64,000 nucleotides of DNA from Kiloniellaceae bacterium (GCA_021776175.1 JAJFGJ010000030.1:62001-126000), one strand, 5' to 3'; shown: positions 8,064-18,624, counted from the first letter of the stretch. Translations and numbers: made by a program. The notes: a model not told the origin generated them from the letters alone.

Positions 8064-10136
8064 ATGCTAACTCCACCGCGGGCTTCGATCTCATTTCCGC
8101 ACCTGCGGAGCGTGGCGTTCGTGGCTTCGATCGGCCTAGCCATAACCCTCGCCCTCGCGTCATTCCCGGCGCGCGCGCTGCAAACGCAACCGGCCCCCGT
8201 CTGCGGCGGCACGCTTCGGACGGTTTCGAATATCGGGGATCTACGCAAGGCGATATCGGAAGTAAATACAGGCGCGCTGCGTCCAGGAAGCATCATTCAA
8301 CTTCGCCCCGGCACCTATCGGCTTGAGGAGAACGGTCAACCGCTGAGCTTCAAGGACGTGAAGGGAACATCGGAAAACTGCCCCATTGTCCTTGAAGGAT
8401 CGGGCATGGAAACCGTCGTGGACGGTGCCCGCGACATGGCCGGACACTACTTTCGGCACACGGTTTCAGGGCGCACAGGGCTCGACCAGATCGAATACGT
8501 GGAACGCTATGGGGCTGAAGCGGGAATGGCGGTGGATGCCCTGCCACGCGAAGAATTGATTAACTGCCTGAAAATAAAGCGGGCCTCGTGGATCGTCATT
8601 CGCAATCTCGCGATCCGGCACTGCTGGCCCAGCGCCCTGTTCATCCGCGACGCGAGCTATATCACGGCCTCGGACTTGAATATCCATGGCGCGACCTATG
8701 CGATCTCGATCTTCGGGCGCTCCCACCATGTCCTCGTCGAAAAGAATCTATGGTCCCAGGATCCATCCGGAATGATCTGGAGTTCGATACCTTGGGGCGC
8801 GTCCCATCACGGCTCAAAAGGCTACCTGAACGGCGGCCTGGTGGGTGGTAAGAACATATTGGGCGGTGTCGTTATCCGCGATAACGCCATCAGAAACGCC
8901 TATAACGGAATACGGATCAAGAGCGCGGTTTGCAGGACTCCGACCTCATGCGAGAGCAACCTGAATATCGAAATATCGGGAAATTATTTCGATTACATCC
9001 GTGACAATCCCATCGAGCCGGAAGGCTATGGCGGCAACTGGTGGGTTCACCACAACCGAATCCATAACGCGCACGCTTGGTTCTCTTTGAATGGAGTCTA
9101 TGGCGGGCCGCATTTCATTTTCGCGAATACGGGTTGGTTCGACGACGCCCCAGGCAGGTCCTGCGTCGATTCGGAATGGGTACTCGACACCAATCCAGCA
9201 GGCGTGCCGACAACGGACAAGGATTGCGCCGGGCACAGGCTCGGTAAAGTTCTGAAGCTTGGGAACGGCCTGGGCCTTCCGACATACATCTTCCATAACA
9301 GCTGGCACCTACGCTCGCCGCTGGCCGGCGGCGGCCGCAGTGGAACGCTTCGTCATTGGAACAACGCGATCGAGTTCTGCGAATCCGAACCCGGTGACGA
9401 GGTTTGCCTCGCGGTTCCGTTCTTTTCCGAAATCGATGGAGATAGCTTCGATGGAGCGAAAATCACCCATTCCAATTATAGGATAGACGATCACGAATTC
9501 CGTAACGATATGAGCAACCATGTGGATTTCCCGAAACGGCTGACCGACGCGGGATATTTCGTGCAGGGCCGCTTCGAAAGCGAACTGAGGTTTGCCAATT
9601 CCTCACGCGGCAACTTTCGTTTGTCTCCCGGCAGCCCGTTGAAAGACACCGGATGCGTTCTCAAGTGGGTCGCCGCGCATCGGCTGACCTGCCACGAAAC
9701 ACCTCCCGGTCCCTTCCCGGACATCGGCGCCTTTCAAGGAGGCCGGCTCCTCGACGGACCTTCCTTTCGCCACTGGGATCCGCCGGGCGCGCCGGACACC
9801 CCGTACGTGGAGCGGCCGCGGGTGGTCCGCATCGACTGGCCGGCGGCGGACGCGGAACCACTGACCATATCGTTTTCGGTCCCGATCGCCCACGCGGGGA
9901 ACCAAGCGGCAGGCATAAAACTTACCCTCCAGGGGTCAACAAAGGCACACATCGGCCGATGCATTATTTCCAAATTCGATCCTTGGAGTCTCATCTGCGA
10001 ATTCCCTGGGGCAGCGATCGACGAGGCGGCGGTCGAGCAAATCCTCTTGCCGCGCGGCATTACCCGGCTTGCCGGCGCCCGAGGCCCAGCCACGCTTTGG
10101 TCGGCCCCCGACCAGCGCTTGGGTTTCCTGGATTGA
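8064..10136 (+). CDS. secreted right-handed parallel beta-helix protein
   Basis: 690 residues from the chosen ATG. A basic N-terminus and hydrophobic stretch ending FPARALQ form a convincing signal peptide (cleavage near residue 37-39). The body has the repeated short-strand pattern of pectate-lyase-like beta-helix proteins, for example IVIRNLAIRHC, YITASDLNIHG, VLVEKNLW and VVIRDNAIRNAYNGIRI. Such folds occur in polysaccharide lyases, epimerases and adhesins; no catalytic signature was recognised. Genes for surface-glycan synthesis lie just upstream, so a glycan substrate is plausible but inferred. No strong ribosome site precedes the start. Confidence 0.75.
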   Translation: MLTPPRASISFPHLRSVAFVASIGLAITLALASFPARALQTQPAPVCGGTLRTVSNIGDLRKAISEVNTGALRPGSIIQLRPGTYRLEENGQPLSFKDVKGTSENCPIVLEGSGMETVVDGARDMAGHYFRHTVSGRTGLDQIEYVERYGAEAGMAVDALPREELINCLKIKRASWIVIRNLAIRHCWPSALFIRDASYITASDLNIHGATYAISIFGRSHHVLVEKNLWSQDPSGMIWSSIPWGASHHGSKGYLNGGLVGGKNILGGVVIRDNAIRNAYNGIRIKSAVCRTPTSCESNLNIEISGNYFDYIRDNPIEPEGYGGNWWVHHNRIHNAHAWFSLNGVYGGPHFIFANTGWFDDAPGRSCVDSEWVLDTNPAGVPTTDKDCAGHRLGKVLKLGNGLGLPTYIFHNSWHLRSPLAGGGRSGTLRHWNNAIEFCESEPGDEVCLAVPFFSEIDGDSFDGAKITHSNYRIDDHEFRNDMSNHVDFPKRLTDAGYFVQGRFESELRFANSSRGNFRLSPGSPLKDTGCVLKWVAAHRLTCHETPPGPFPDIGAFQGGRLLDGPSFRHWDPPGAPDTPYVERPRVVRIDWPAADAEPLTISFSVPIAHAGNQAAGIKLTLQGSTKAHIGRCIISKFDPWSLICEFPGAAIDEAAVEQILLPRGITRLAGARGPATLWSAPDQRLGFLD

Positions 10137-10297
10137 CTCCATGACACGCGGGCCTGGCCCTCGAGAAGCGGCCGAAATCCTCGGCGCGCGCCTACTTGGA
10201 CATGAACGAAAAGCGGAATTGATGCATGTCATTGCGGCCAAACCCTTGCGATGCCATATGAGAATACCTTGATTTGGAAGCTGAAAGGGAGGTTGAC

Positions 10298-11635
10298 ATG
10301 GGCACGGCAGGCTCGCGGACGGCCCTTGGTGATCCGACTGAATGCGGACACATAACGCTGATCGATCATGCGGCGGGAAAGCAGTATGACCTGCCGGTAT
10401 TGGATGGGTCCGAGGGACCCAAGGTCATCGATGTGCAGCGTCTTTACCGGGACACCGGCTATTTCACCTACGATCCGGGCTACACCTCAACGGGAAGCTG
10501 CGATTCCCAAATAACCTTCATCGACGGCGAGAAAGGGATTCTGCGTCACCGCGGATATTCCATCGAGGAATTGGCCGAAAACAGCGACTATTTGGAGATG
10601 TGCCACCTGCTGCTTTACGGCGAGCTGCCGAATGCCGGGCAAAAGGCCGAATTCGAGAACGACATCACCTACCACACCATGCTGCACGAGCAACTGCAGT
10701 ACTTCTATCGCGGCTTCCGGCGCGATGCTCATCCCATGGCGGTCATGGTCGGCGTGGTCGGCGCGCTCAGCGCCTTCTATCCCGACAGTACGGACTTCCA
10801 CGATGTGGGGAAGCGGCGGCTAGCAACTCATCAACTGATCGCCAAGATGCCCACCATCGCGTCCATGGCTTACAAGTATTCGGTCGGCCAGCCTTTCGTC
10901 TATCCGCGCAACGATCTCTCCTATGCCGAAAACTTCCTGCACATGACCTTTTCGGTACCTAGCGAGGAGTACAAGGTCAGCCCGGCCCTGGTGCGGGCCA
11001 TGGACCGGATATTCATTTTGCACGCCGATCACGAGCAGAATGCCTCGACCTCCACGGTACGCATGGCCAGCTCGAGCGGCGCCAACCCCTTCGCGTGTAT
11101 TGCCGCCGGCATCGCCTCGCTCTGGGGTCCGGCCCACGGTGGCGCCAACCAGGCGGTGCTGACAATGTTGGAGAAGATCGGCTCCAAGGAGCACATCCCC
11201 GAATTCATCAAGCGGGCGAAGGACAAGAACGATCCCTTCCGGCTTATGGGTTTCGGTCACCGCGTGTACAAGAACTACGATCCGCGCGCGGCGATCCTGC
11301 GCACGTCAACCCACGAAGTCCTGGAAGAGGTCGGCATCAAGGACGAGCCGTTGCTAGATCTCGCGATGGAGCTGGAGAAGATAGCGCTTGAGGACGAATA
11401 CTTCGTCGAGCGAAAGCTGTTCCCGAACGTGGACTTCTATTCCGGCATCACGCTAAAGGCGATGGGTTTTCCGACCAGCATGTTCACACCGATTTTCGCC
11501 CTCGGACGCACGGCGGGCTGGGTCTCTCAGTGGAAGGAAATGATCAAAAATCCACAACAGAAAATCGACCGGCCACGGCAACTTTATACCGGCCACAAAA
11601 CGCGATCGTACGTACAACTTAACAAACGCCCATGA
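10298..11635 (+). CDS. gltA: citrate synthase (type II)
   Basis: 445 residues, matching the long hexameric type II enzyme that condenses acetyl-CoA and oxaloacetate. Visible motifs include [15 protein letters not shown] (catalytic His region), [23 protein letters not shown] and the C-terminal aspartate region VDFYSGI. The start at 10298 is preceded by GGGAGG at good spacing; an in-frame codon eight residues earlier lacks a ribosome site. It converges on the 2-oxoacid oxidoreductase operon with about 145 bp between stops. Confidence 0.95.
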   Translation: MGTAGSRTALGDPTECGHITLIDHAAGKQYDLPVLDGSEGPKVIDVQRLYRDTGYFTYDPGYTSTGSCDSQITFIDGEKGILRHRGYSIEELAENSDYLEMCHLLLYGELPNAGQKAEFENDITYHTMLHEQLQYFYRGFRRDAHPMAVMVGVVGALSAFYPDSTDFHDVGKRRLATHQLIAKMPTIASMAYKYSVGQPFVYPRNDLSYAENFLHMTFSVPSEEYKVSPALVRAMDRIFILHADHEQNASTSTVRMASSSGANPFACIAAGIASLWGPAHGGANQAVLTMLEKIGSKEHIPEFIKRAKDKNDPFRLMGFGHRVYKNYDPRAAILRTSTHEVLEEVGIKDEPLLDLAMELEKIALEDEYFVERKLFPNVDFYSGITLKAMGFPTSMFTPIFALGRTAGWVSQWKEMIKNPQQKIDRPRQLYTGHKTRSYVQLNKRP

Positions 11636-11780
11636 AGATTTGAACCTCGGCGGGCATTGGCGCGATCTCGGTAATCGCCAAGTATAAGTTTTGAGACTCG
11701 TTACCGAAGTTTAACGGTCGCTCTGAGTGCCCGTTCGTTCCGGGCGATTTCCTAAATCGGTATGGTGCCGGAATACGGCC

Positions 11781-14078
11781 TTAAATGAAGGGTTCCGCGC
11801 GCTCGATAAGGCCCTCGAGGTTGGGCTCGGTCAAATCGCGCGGCTTGCCGGGGTGGATGATGCTCACCTGGCAGCTCTCGGTCGCCTCGATCAATTGCAG
11901 GTAGGTACCGGCATCGGGATCGGCCAAGTAAGCCTGCATGTTCTCGTTGTAGACGAACATCTTATCGTTGATCTGGGTGCATTCGTTACAGGTCGTGCAG
12001 CGGGCGGTTTCGATCCAGGCCTCATCGGGATTGACCGTCTCCGGTTCATCGCTCTCAACCGGTTCCACAACGGCGGCGGGGGCCGGCGCGGCGGCTGCTT
12101 CGGTGGGCGGCGCGGTCTCTGGCGCAGGCGGCGCGGCCGCGCGCTGCTCGGCCATCTCCAGGGCCTTCTGCTCCTCCCACACCGCGCGCTCGCGGGCGAG
12201 CAGGCGGTCAGCGTAAGAATTTTTGATGCCGCCCAGTTCCTGCAGGCGCCGCCACGCGTCGACGCAGTGCCGCGACGCGTCGATCAGCTTGTTGTCGACA
12301 ACGGTCCGGTAGAGCGCCTTGCCGGCGTCGACCGTCAAGATGTAGGCGAGGTACTCCACGCCCCGCTCGGGCGCGAGCTTCGAATATTCAGCGGCCAGGA
12401 TCATGTTGTCGCGCCAGCCGGCCTGCGGGGTTGGTTCGCAATATCGCGCATAGCGCGTGTCGCAGGCCACGAAGTCAACGTAGGTAAAGGGAATCTTTTC
12501 GTCGATGCGTTGAAGCGCGCCGTCCTCGTAAGACAGGTCGTGAACCGGCCAGTCGGCACTCACCTGCGGATTGTCCGTGATGTCGAAGCGTGTGGCCAGA
12601 TCGGGGCCGGCCGCCGGGTCGTATACGAAGGTCGGGAAGGCGCGCGACTCGGTTGCCGCGGCGGACAGCAGGTAGGGCGGCACGCCGGCGGCGCTGGGCG
12701 TCGCGCCGGAATAGACGGCGAACAGCGCCGGACCGGCGTAGCGCATCCCCGTGACCAGGCGTTCGTGCGCGCGGCAGAGGTTGGCGTTCGCTGTCTGAAA
12801 AACATAGGTGTCGTTGAGGCCCACTGCCATGGCGGCGAGGCGCGCGCTGCCGGCGCCGAAGGAGGATCGCGGCGGCTCGGGCGAGGTCGCACCCAGGATG
12901 TCGTCGGTCTGGACAAGAACTTTGACCGGCAAACCCGATGCCAGAGTCTCGAAGGCCCGCACCGTCTCGGTAGGATCGGTGTGCCCGTCGCGCAGGCACA
13001 CGAGGTACGACGGGAAAAGCGCTAGCTGGTCCTCACTGAGATCGCTCTCGTCGAAGCGGGCGAAGACCGGATCATGCAACGCCGTGCGGTACTTGTTCTG
13101 GATTTCCAACTCCGCGATGGTGAGCGCCTTGACGAAATCGAGCATCTCCGGCAGGCGGTCGCGGAAGGAGTCGAGAGCCGCCGTGCAGCCGTCGAAGACG
13201 AAGCTGTAGGGTTCCGGCTGATCGGGCCTGCGTTCGGAGGCGCGGCCGGGCCCGTAGAAACGCTGCCATTGCAGAACCTGCAGGACGGCGTGGATCCGCC
13301 GGCGCCGATCCTCCGATAGCCGGTCTTCGCTCGGCCCGCGCGAGAGCACGCGCGACATGGCCGCGAAGTCGAACGCCGACTCGAAGGACGTGCCGATGGA
13401 CGATTGGAGTGCCTCGCGTGTGTGCGCCTTGTCTGAATTCATGAAGTCGGCCTTGAGAATGTCCGAAAGTTTCATGATCAGCGCGTCGACCTTCTTGCGG
13501 AACGCCTTGGCCTTACCTGTCTGGACCTCGGTCCAAATATGGACGAAGACCCAGTACGGTGTGTTTTCGCGGCAGTCGATGACCGTGCCGTCGACATGAA
13601 GCGCCTCGCGCGCTTGGTCCAGTTTGGTCGCAAGAGGCCCAAAGACGGATTCGCCCTTTTCGGCGATCAAATCGGCCGCGACCTGCTTCCATAGGGCTGA
13701 CAGAGTCCCCGTCTCGTCGCGCGCGACTCTGGCGCGGATCTCGCTCTCGAGCCGCAATACCTGCCGGCGGAGCGGTTCGGCGGCGGCATCGGGCGGCGCC
13801 ACCTCGCGCAAAATCCCGTCAACGACCGACGTGAGGGATTGCAGGAACCGGCCACCTCCTTCGCCATCAACTAGGACCAGAGGGAAATCGTAGCGGAGCT
13901 TGGAAAGGTCTCCGTAGCGGGCGAACAAGGCTGGCCGCTGCGCCGGGCTCGGCACGGGGTCGACGTCCGCGCCCGTCATGCTTGGGTCGGCGATATCTTG
14001 CACTACCTGGTCCATGTCGGTGTTCCGTACTTCTCCACGTAACCCCATGTCATCTCCCACGCATGCGGTTTGCGTCAT
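11781..14078 (-). CDS. large 2-oxoacid oxidoreductase-associated protein with C-terminal ferredoxin domain
   Basis: 765 residues. The last ~80 carry one iron-sulfur ligand set, CTTCNEC followed about 40 residues later by ESCQVSIIHPGKP, typical of a single 4Fe-4S ferredoxin. An Ala/Pro-rich linker (about residues 655-690) separates it from a ~640-residue region. That region includes stretches such as SFGAGSARLAAMAVGLNDTY that recall the middle of pyruvate:ferredoxin oxidoreductases, but I do not recognise it as a named family. The start is the ATG that follows GGAG overlapping the korB stop. It is the last gene of the operon and is probably the electron-accepting subunit. Confidence 0.75.
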   Translation of the reverse strand: MTQTACVGDDMGLRGEVRNTDMDQVVQDIADPSMTGADVDPVPSPAQRPALFARYGDLSKLRYDFPLVLVDGEGGGRFLQSLTSVVDGILREVAPPDAAAEPLRRQVLRLESEIRARVARDETGTLSALWKQVAADLIAEKGESVFGPLATKLDQAREALHVDGTVIDCRENTPYWVFVHIWTEVQTGKAKAFRKKVDALIMKLSDILKADFMNSDKAHTREALQSSIGTSFESAFDFAAMSRVLSRGPSEDRLSEDRRRRIHAVLQVLQWQRFYGPGRASERRPDQPEPYSFVFDGCTAALDSFRDRLPEMLDFVKALTIAELEIQNKYRTALHDPVFARFDESDLSEDQLALFPSYLVCLRDGHTDPTETVRAFETLASGLPVKVLVQTDDILGATSPEPPRSSFGAGSARLAAMAVGLNDTYVFQTANANLCRAHERLVTGMRYAGPALFAVYSGATPSAAGVPPYLLSAAATESRAFPTFVYDPAAGPDLATRFDITDNPQVSADWPVHDLSYEDGALQRIDEKIPFTYVDFVACDTRYARYCEPTPQAGWRDNMILAAEYSKLAPERGVEYLAYILTVDAGKALYRTVVDNKLIDASRHCVDAWRRLQELGGIKNSYADRLLARERAVWEEQKALEMAEQRAAAPPAPETAPPTEAAAAPAPAAVVEPVESDEPETVNPDEAWIETARCTTCNECTQINDKMFVYNENMQAYLADPDAGTYLQLIEATESCQVSIIHPGKPRDLTEPNLEGLIERAEPFI

Positions 14079-14085
14079 AACTCGA

Positions 14086-15078
14086 TTACTCCACCGCTTC
14101 CGTGGTGACATCGTCCTCAGGCCAGATAGTGACCTTGTCGAACTCTTCGTTGAGTACCGTGCGAATCAGACCCGGCGTGTTAGGGCGCTCACCTTCGCGC
14201 AGGTCTTCGTAGCAAGGCACGGCGCTGTTCCGGTAGAGCACGCCAACCGGAATCTCCCCGGTCAGCGAGGCTACCTCGCGGGCCCGGTGCAGATCGCTCG
14301 GGTCATGGGTTTCCTGGTTCCTGTAAATCCGTGAAATATCTGGCTTGAGCTGGATACCGTCGGCATGAACCAGGAGGCGCATCTTCGATGGGTCCTGGAC
14401 CCAGGGATCGAAGCGATGGTCCATGAACTCCGGACAGCGCTGCAGCACCCGCACGAAGGAGAGGCCCTTGTGATGGTAGGCCTGGGAAATGATGTTGAAC
14501 AAAACGTCGGGGATCCAGTCCACCGCCTGGGCCACGAAGGAGACGTTCGGCACACCGAGCGTCACGGTCAGGGGGTTGAGCGGGTCCAATAAGGCGCCGC
14601 GCGGCGTTGTATTGCTCTTCAGGCCGCGCGGTGAGGTTGGCGAAGCCTGCATCTTGGTCAGGCCGTAAACCTCGTTATCGTGCAGCAGCACAGTCATGTC
14701 CATGTTGTAACGGATCGCGTGGATCCAGTGCGCGGCGCCGATACTGCAACAGTCGCCGTCGCCGGTTGCGACGAAGACGTGAAGGTCCGGACGGCGTAGC
14801 TTGATGCCCTCGGCGACCGGCAAGGCGCGGCCGTGCAGGCCGTGGAAACCGTAGGCGTTCATGTAGTGCGGAAAACGGCTTGAGCAGCCGATGCCGGATA
14901 CGACGACGGTCTTCTCGGGCGGCAGTTGCTCGTCGCGGCACAGGCGTTGGACCGCCGTTAGGATACCGTTATCCCCGCATCCGGTGCACCAGCGCGGCGC
15001 GATGTCGCTCTGATAATCGGTGAGCGTGTAGTTCTCATCGATGAGCCGTAACAGGCATTGGGTCAGAGGTACGGTCAT
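14086..15078 (-). CDS. korB: 2-oxoacid:ferredoxin oxidoreductase subunit beta
   Basis: 330 residues. It has the TPP-binding beta-subunit hallmarks: WCTGCGDNG near the N-terminus, SGIGCSSR, and GDGDCCSIG followed by HDNEVYGLTKMQ (the GDG...N magnesium/TPP motif). With the alpha/gamma subunit it would catalyse CoA-dependent oxidative decarboxylation of a 2-oxoacid, most likely 2-oxoglutarate or pyruvate, reducing ferredoxin. It starts 9 bp after the alpha gene stop. The substrate is not decided by the sequence. Confidence 0.9.
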   Translation of the reverse strand: MTVPLTQCLLRLIDENYTLTDYQSDIAPRWCTGCGDNGILTAVQRLCRDEQLPPEKTVVVSGIGCSSRFPHYMNAYGFHGLHGRALPVAEGIKLRRPDLHVFVATGDGDCCSIGAAHWIHAIRYNMDMTVLLHDNEVYGLTKMQASPTSPRGLKSNTTPRGALLDPLNPLTVTLGVPNVSFVAQAVDWIPDVLFNIISQAYHHKGLSFVRVLQRCPEFMDHRFDPWVQDPSKMRLLVHADGIQLKPDISRIYRNQETHDPSDLHRAREVASLTGEIPVGVLYRNSAVPCYEDLREGERPNTPGLIRTVLNEEFDKVTIWPEDDVTTEAVE

Positions 15079-15087
15079 GGTCGTTAC

Positions 15088-17052
15088 CTATCGCTGCTCA
15101 AGTTTTCGCCGGGCGGCGCGCACGATATCGCCGGGCTTGAGGGGTTGCCCCCGGGCGTCGCCCCAGCAATCGACATCGATGAGGTGGCGCGCGCGCAAGA
15201 GTAAGGCGAGGCTCGAATAGCGACGATTATCCTCGGCGATCAACTCGTCGTCGAGCGAATCGCACCAGTTGCTCTCAATCGTCATGACCTTGTCGAAGCG
15301 CTCCAGCAACTCCTTGATACCCGTGGCCATGGGCTGGAGGAACTTGAGGTTCATGGAGGAAGCGCGCAGGCCCTCCGCCCGGAGTGTATCGACGGCCTCC
15401 TCAATGGCACCGCGCGTGCTGCCCCATCCGACGAGCAAGAGGTCGCCCTCGTCGTCGCCGTACAGAGTCGGCGCCTTAAGGGTTTTCTGCAAAGCGGCCA
15501 ATTTCAAGCTTCGGTGCCGTATTCCCTCCTGATTCACATCGGGGTCATAAGCGACGTGGCTATCGCGATCATGTGCCAGGCCGGTCAGGCAGTGCATACC
15601 ATTGGGCTGCCCAGGAATGAAACGCGAAGAGAGGCCTGTCCGCGGGTCCCAGTCATAGGGCCTAGCGCCATCTGGCACCGGGCTCTGGTTGATTGGCGGT
15701 GCCAGCCAGTCCTCGTTAAAACGTGGTCGCGGGAAAGGTTGCTGGGCGGTTGCCAGGCTTGCGTCCGATAGGACCACGACCACCATGTTGAAGTTCTCGG
15801 CGATCTTGCGGGCCATGATGATGGAATAAAAGCAGTCCTCGATGGACGAAGCGGCAATCACGACTTTAGGCGCGTCTCCGTGGCCACCGAAACAGGCCGC
15901 CAGCAGGTCGCCCTGCTCTGCCTTGGTTGGCTGACCCGTGCTCGGCCCGCCACGCTGTACATCGACCACGACGAGGGGAATTTCGCCCATAACCGCGAGG
16001 CCTATGCCCTCCTGCTTCAGCGACAGGCCCGGGCCCGAGGTGATCGTGACCGCACATTTGCCCGCGTAGGACGCGCCTACAGCAAAGGTGCAGGCGGCGA
16101 TCTCGTCCTCTGCTTGATGGACCACACAACCGACTTTCTCGAAGATATCGCTCAAGTAGTGCGATGCCGAGGTCGCCGGTGTAATCGGGTACATGGAGCA
16201 GACCTCCATGCCCGAGGCGACCACGCCGAGGGCCAGAGCCGTGTTGCCGTTCATGACGACCTGCGGTTCGCGCGGCCGCTCCGCGGGGATCGCGAACTTG
16301 AGGTCGAGATTGGCACCCGCCCAGGCATGGCCGGCAGCAAGAAGCTCCAGGTTCAGATCAATAACCTTCTCATCCTTCTTGCGGAAGACGAAACGAACCT
16401 GCTCGCGTGCTAGGTCCAGATCGAAGCTATAAATGCAACACAGCATGCCGAGGGCGAACATGTTCTTGCCGCGCCTCGGATCCGGCACGTATTTCAAGCA
16501 TTCTTCTTCCATGGGGATCTCGTAAAGCCGGTATCCGGCCGAAGAGACCTGTTCGCGGACCTGGGCGTAGGAAGCAGCGATAGCCGCGTTGCCATCGTTC
16601 TGCCATTTATTCTCCAGCAGAATGATCCCGTTATGTTTAATTTCTCCCGCCCGCAGGCGATTGAGTAAAACCTGTTCGTTGAAGGCGACAACCAAGTCGG
16701 CTTCATCGCCACCGTTGGTGACGCGGTGCGACGCCAGGCGGACGCGGTTCCCGCTGGTTCCCGCGATGCTGCGCGCCGGCGGTTGGATCTCGGCCGGGAT
16801 GATCTCGACGGTCCAGATGCCGTTGCCTATGCGCGCCGCGATAGCGCCGAACGACTGGCCGCATCGCTGCGCCCCCTCGCCAGAATCGCTGACGATCTCG
16901 ACGATATGCTCCTTGAGGGTTACCACGGGCTTCGCCGCTGAATTGGCCCTGGAGGTCCGCGAGGCCGCTGTTGCCGAGTCCGAAGCAGAAGGATCCGATC
17001 GCGCACGCCGGGTCCGCGTCTTGTCCGTTTCCTGGTAGAGGTCCGTGGTCAT
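15088..17052 (-). CDS. korA: 2-oxoacid:ferredoxin oxidoreductase subunit alpha (gamma-alpha fusion)
   Basis: 654 residues. The N-terminal ~240 form the gamma domain (SDSGEGAQRCGQSFG, then DLVVAFNEQV). The rest is the alpha domain with MYPITPATS, HQAEDEIAA, TSGPGLSLKQE and GGPSTGQPTKAEQGD, all typical of the fused two-subunit class. An unusual low-complexity Thr/Arg/Ser-rich stretch fills the first ~45 residues. It lies 22 bp after the flavoprotein gene and is co-transcribed with korB. It provides substrate and CoA binding. Confidence 0.9.
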   Translation of the reverse strand: MTTDLYQETDKTRTRRARSDPSASDSATAASRTSRANSAAKPVVTLKEHIVEIVSDSGEGAQRCGQSFGAIAARIGNGIWTVEIIPAEIQPPARSIAGTSGNRVRLASHRVTNGGDEADLVVAFNEQVLLNRLRAGEIKHNGIILLENKWQNDGNAAIAASYAQVREQVSSAGYRLYEIPMEEECLKYVPDPRRGKNMFALGMLCCIYSFDLDLAREQVRFVFRKKDEKVIDLNLELLAAGHAWAGANLDLKFAIPAERPREPQVVMNGNTALALGVVASGMEVCSMYPITPATSASHYLSDIFEKVGCVVHQAEDEIAACTFAVGASYAGKCAVTITSGPGLSLKQEGIGLAVMGEIPLVVVDVQRGGPSTGQPTKAEQGDLLAACFGGHGDAPKVVIAASSIEDCFYSIIMARKIAENFNMVVVVLSDASLATAQQPFPRPRFNEDWLAPPINQSPVPDGARPYDWDPRTGLSSRFIPGQPNGMHCLTGLAHDRDSHVAYDPDVNQEGIRHRSLKLAALQKTLKAPTLYGDDEGDLLLVGWGSTRGAIEEAVDTLRAEGLRASSMNLKFLQPMATGIKELLERFDKVMTIESNWCDSLDDELIAEDNRRYSSLALLLRARHLIDVDCWGDARGQPLKPGDIVRAARRKLEQR

Positions 17053-17074
17053 TCTTACCGCCTTGCCTCTTCGA

Positions 17075-18580
17075 TCACGCTATGTGGACTCTGGCGAAGT
17101 TCCGCTCGGCCATGTCGATCCCAAAGAGCGCGCCCTCGTGGCCGCTCCGTTCCGGCCGATAGACGATGTCGCTGTCCCGAATCCCAAGGTACTCCTTGAT
17201 GCTGCGCGCCGCCCGCCGCCCGGCACCCAAGGCCAGGATCACGGTGGCCGCGCCGGTAACAATGTCCCCGCCGGCGTAAACCCCGGCCATGGACGTGGCG
17301 AGATTTTCGTCCGTATCGATGTAGTGCCACTTGTTGAGCTTGAGCTTCGAGGTCTGGCCCAGGATCGGGTTGGCGTTGGTTCCGATGGCGTAAACCACCA
17401 TGTCGGTCTCGAACTCGAACTCGCTGCCCTCGACCGGGACCGGGCGCCGCCGGCCTGACTCGTCGGGTTCGCCCAGTTCCATGCGCACGCAGCGCATGGC
17501 GCGGACGTTACCGTCGCCGTCGTCCAATATCTCCACCGGCGCGGTCAGCCATTGGAAATCGACACCTTCTTCCTGGGCATGGTGGAGTTCCTCAACCCGT
17601 GCCGGGCTCTCGCCTTCGGTCCGCCGATAGACGCAATGGACCTTCTCGGCACCGAGCCGCAGCGAGACGCGCATGGCGTCCATCGCCGTGTTGCCGGAAC
17701 CGATAACGGCGATCTTGCGGCCAAGATGCAGCGGCGTATCGTAATCAGGGAAGCGCCCAGCAACCATCAGATTGCAGCGTGTCAGCAACTCGTTGGCCGA
17801 GAGCACACCGTTCAGTGTCTCCCCTGGTATGTTCATGAACTTTGGCGAGCCCGCGCCGGTGCCGATGAAGACCGCGTCGTAGCCCATCTCGCCGAGCATC
17901 TGCTCGATCGTGAACAACCGTCCCACGAGCGTGTTGCACTTGATCTCGATGCCAAGGTCGATCAGGTTCCCGATCTCCTCGTCAATAACCTGGTTGGGCA
18001 GGCGGAATTCGGGAATCCCGTAGCGCAGCACCCCACCGGGCGCGTGCAGGGCCTCGTAGACCGTGACCGCGCAGCCGGCCTTGGCCAAGTCCGCCGCGCA
18101 GGCCATGCCCGCCGGGCCGGAGCCGATTATGCCGACGCGGAAGTCGTTGGGCTCTATGTAGGGCCGCTTGCGCCAACCCTCCTCGATCGCGCGGTCTCCA
18201 ACCCAGCGTTCCAGACGGCCAACGGCGACCGGCTTGAGGGTATCGCCGACCGGGCAGACGCCTTCACACTGATCCTCTTGCGGGCAGACGCGGCCGCAGA
18301 TGGCCGGCAGGAAGTTCGCCTCGGTGACGATATCGTAGGCGCCGCGGTGGTCTCCGTCGATCATCTTGCAGATGAAGCCGGGTATATCGATGCCGACCGG
18401 GCAGCCGGCCACGCAAGCGGGTTCCGGGCATATCAGGCAGCGTTCGCATTCGACGAGGGCGTTATCGAGATCGAAGCCGAGCGCGACCTCGTCGAAGTTC
18501 GCGACCCGCGCCTCGGGCGCCTGGACGGGCATGAAGGCCCGTTCCTGGGGAATCGTCCGAATCGTTTTCTTCTTCGCCAT
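17075..18580 (-). CDS. NfnB/SudA/GltD-like FAD- and Fe-S-dependent pyridine nucleotide oxidoreductase
   Basis: 501 residues. The N-terminal cysteine clusters CERCLICPEPACVAGCPVGI and CGRVCPQEDQCEGVC bind two 4Fe-4S centres. The FAD motif GIIGSGPAGMACA and NAD(P) motif AVIGSGNTAMDAMR follow, and the end contains VYAGGDIVTGAATV. This is the GltD-like subunit found in NADPH:ferredoxin transhydrogenases (Nfn), sulfide dehydrogenases (Sud) and glutamate synthase. With the NfnA-like gene upstream and the 2-oxoacid:ferredoxin oxidoreductase downstream, transfer between ferredoxin and NAD(P)H is the likeliest job. Confidence 0.88.
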   Translation of the reverse strand: MAKKKTIRTIPQERAFMPVQAPEARVANFDEVALGFDLDNALVECERCLICPEPACVAGCPVGIDIPGFICKMIDGDHRGAYDIVTEANFLPAICGRVCPQEDQCEGVCPVGDTLKPVAVGRLERWVGDRAIEEGWRKRPYIEPNDFRVGIIGSGPAGMACAADLAKAGCAVTVYEALHAPGGVLRYGIPEFRLPNQVIDEEIGNLIDLGIEIKCNTLVGRLFTIEQMLGEMGYDAVFIGTGAGSPKFMNIPGETLNGVLSANELLTRCNLMVAGRFPDYDTPLHLGRKIAVIGSGNTAMDAMRVSLRLGAEKVHCVYRRTEGESPARVEELHHAQEEGVDFQWLTAPVEILDDGDGNVRAMRCVRMELGEPDESGRRRPVPVEGSEFEFETDMVVYAIGTNANPILGQTSKLKLNKWHYIDTDENLATSMAGVYAGGDIVTGAATVILALGAGRRAARSIKEYLGIRDSDIVYRPERSGHEGALFGIDMAERNFARVHIA

Positions 18581-18624
18581 GGGTTACCCATTTGGATCGT
18601 GTTTTAGGCCGGATCGAAGCCGTC

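Noticed and set aside
11727-13025. 432-codon plus-strand frame opposite the ferredoxin-fusion gene
   Set aside because: Rich in Arg/Gly/Val with no recognisable motif; it is the mirror of a well-supported minus-strand coding frame in GC-rich DNA.
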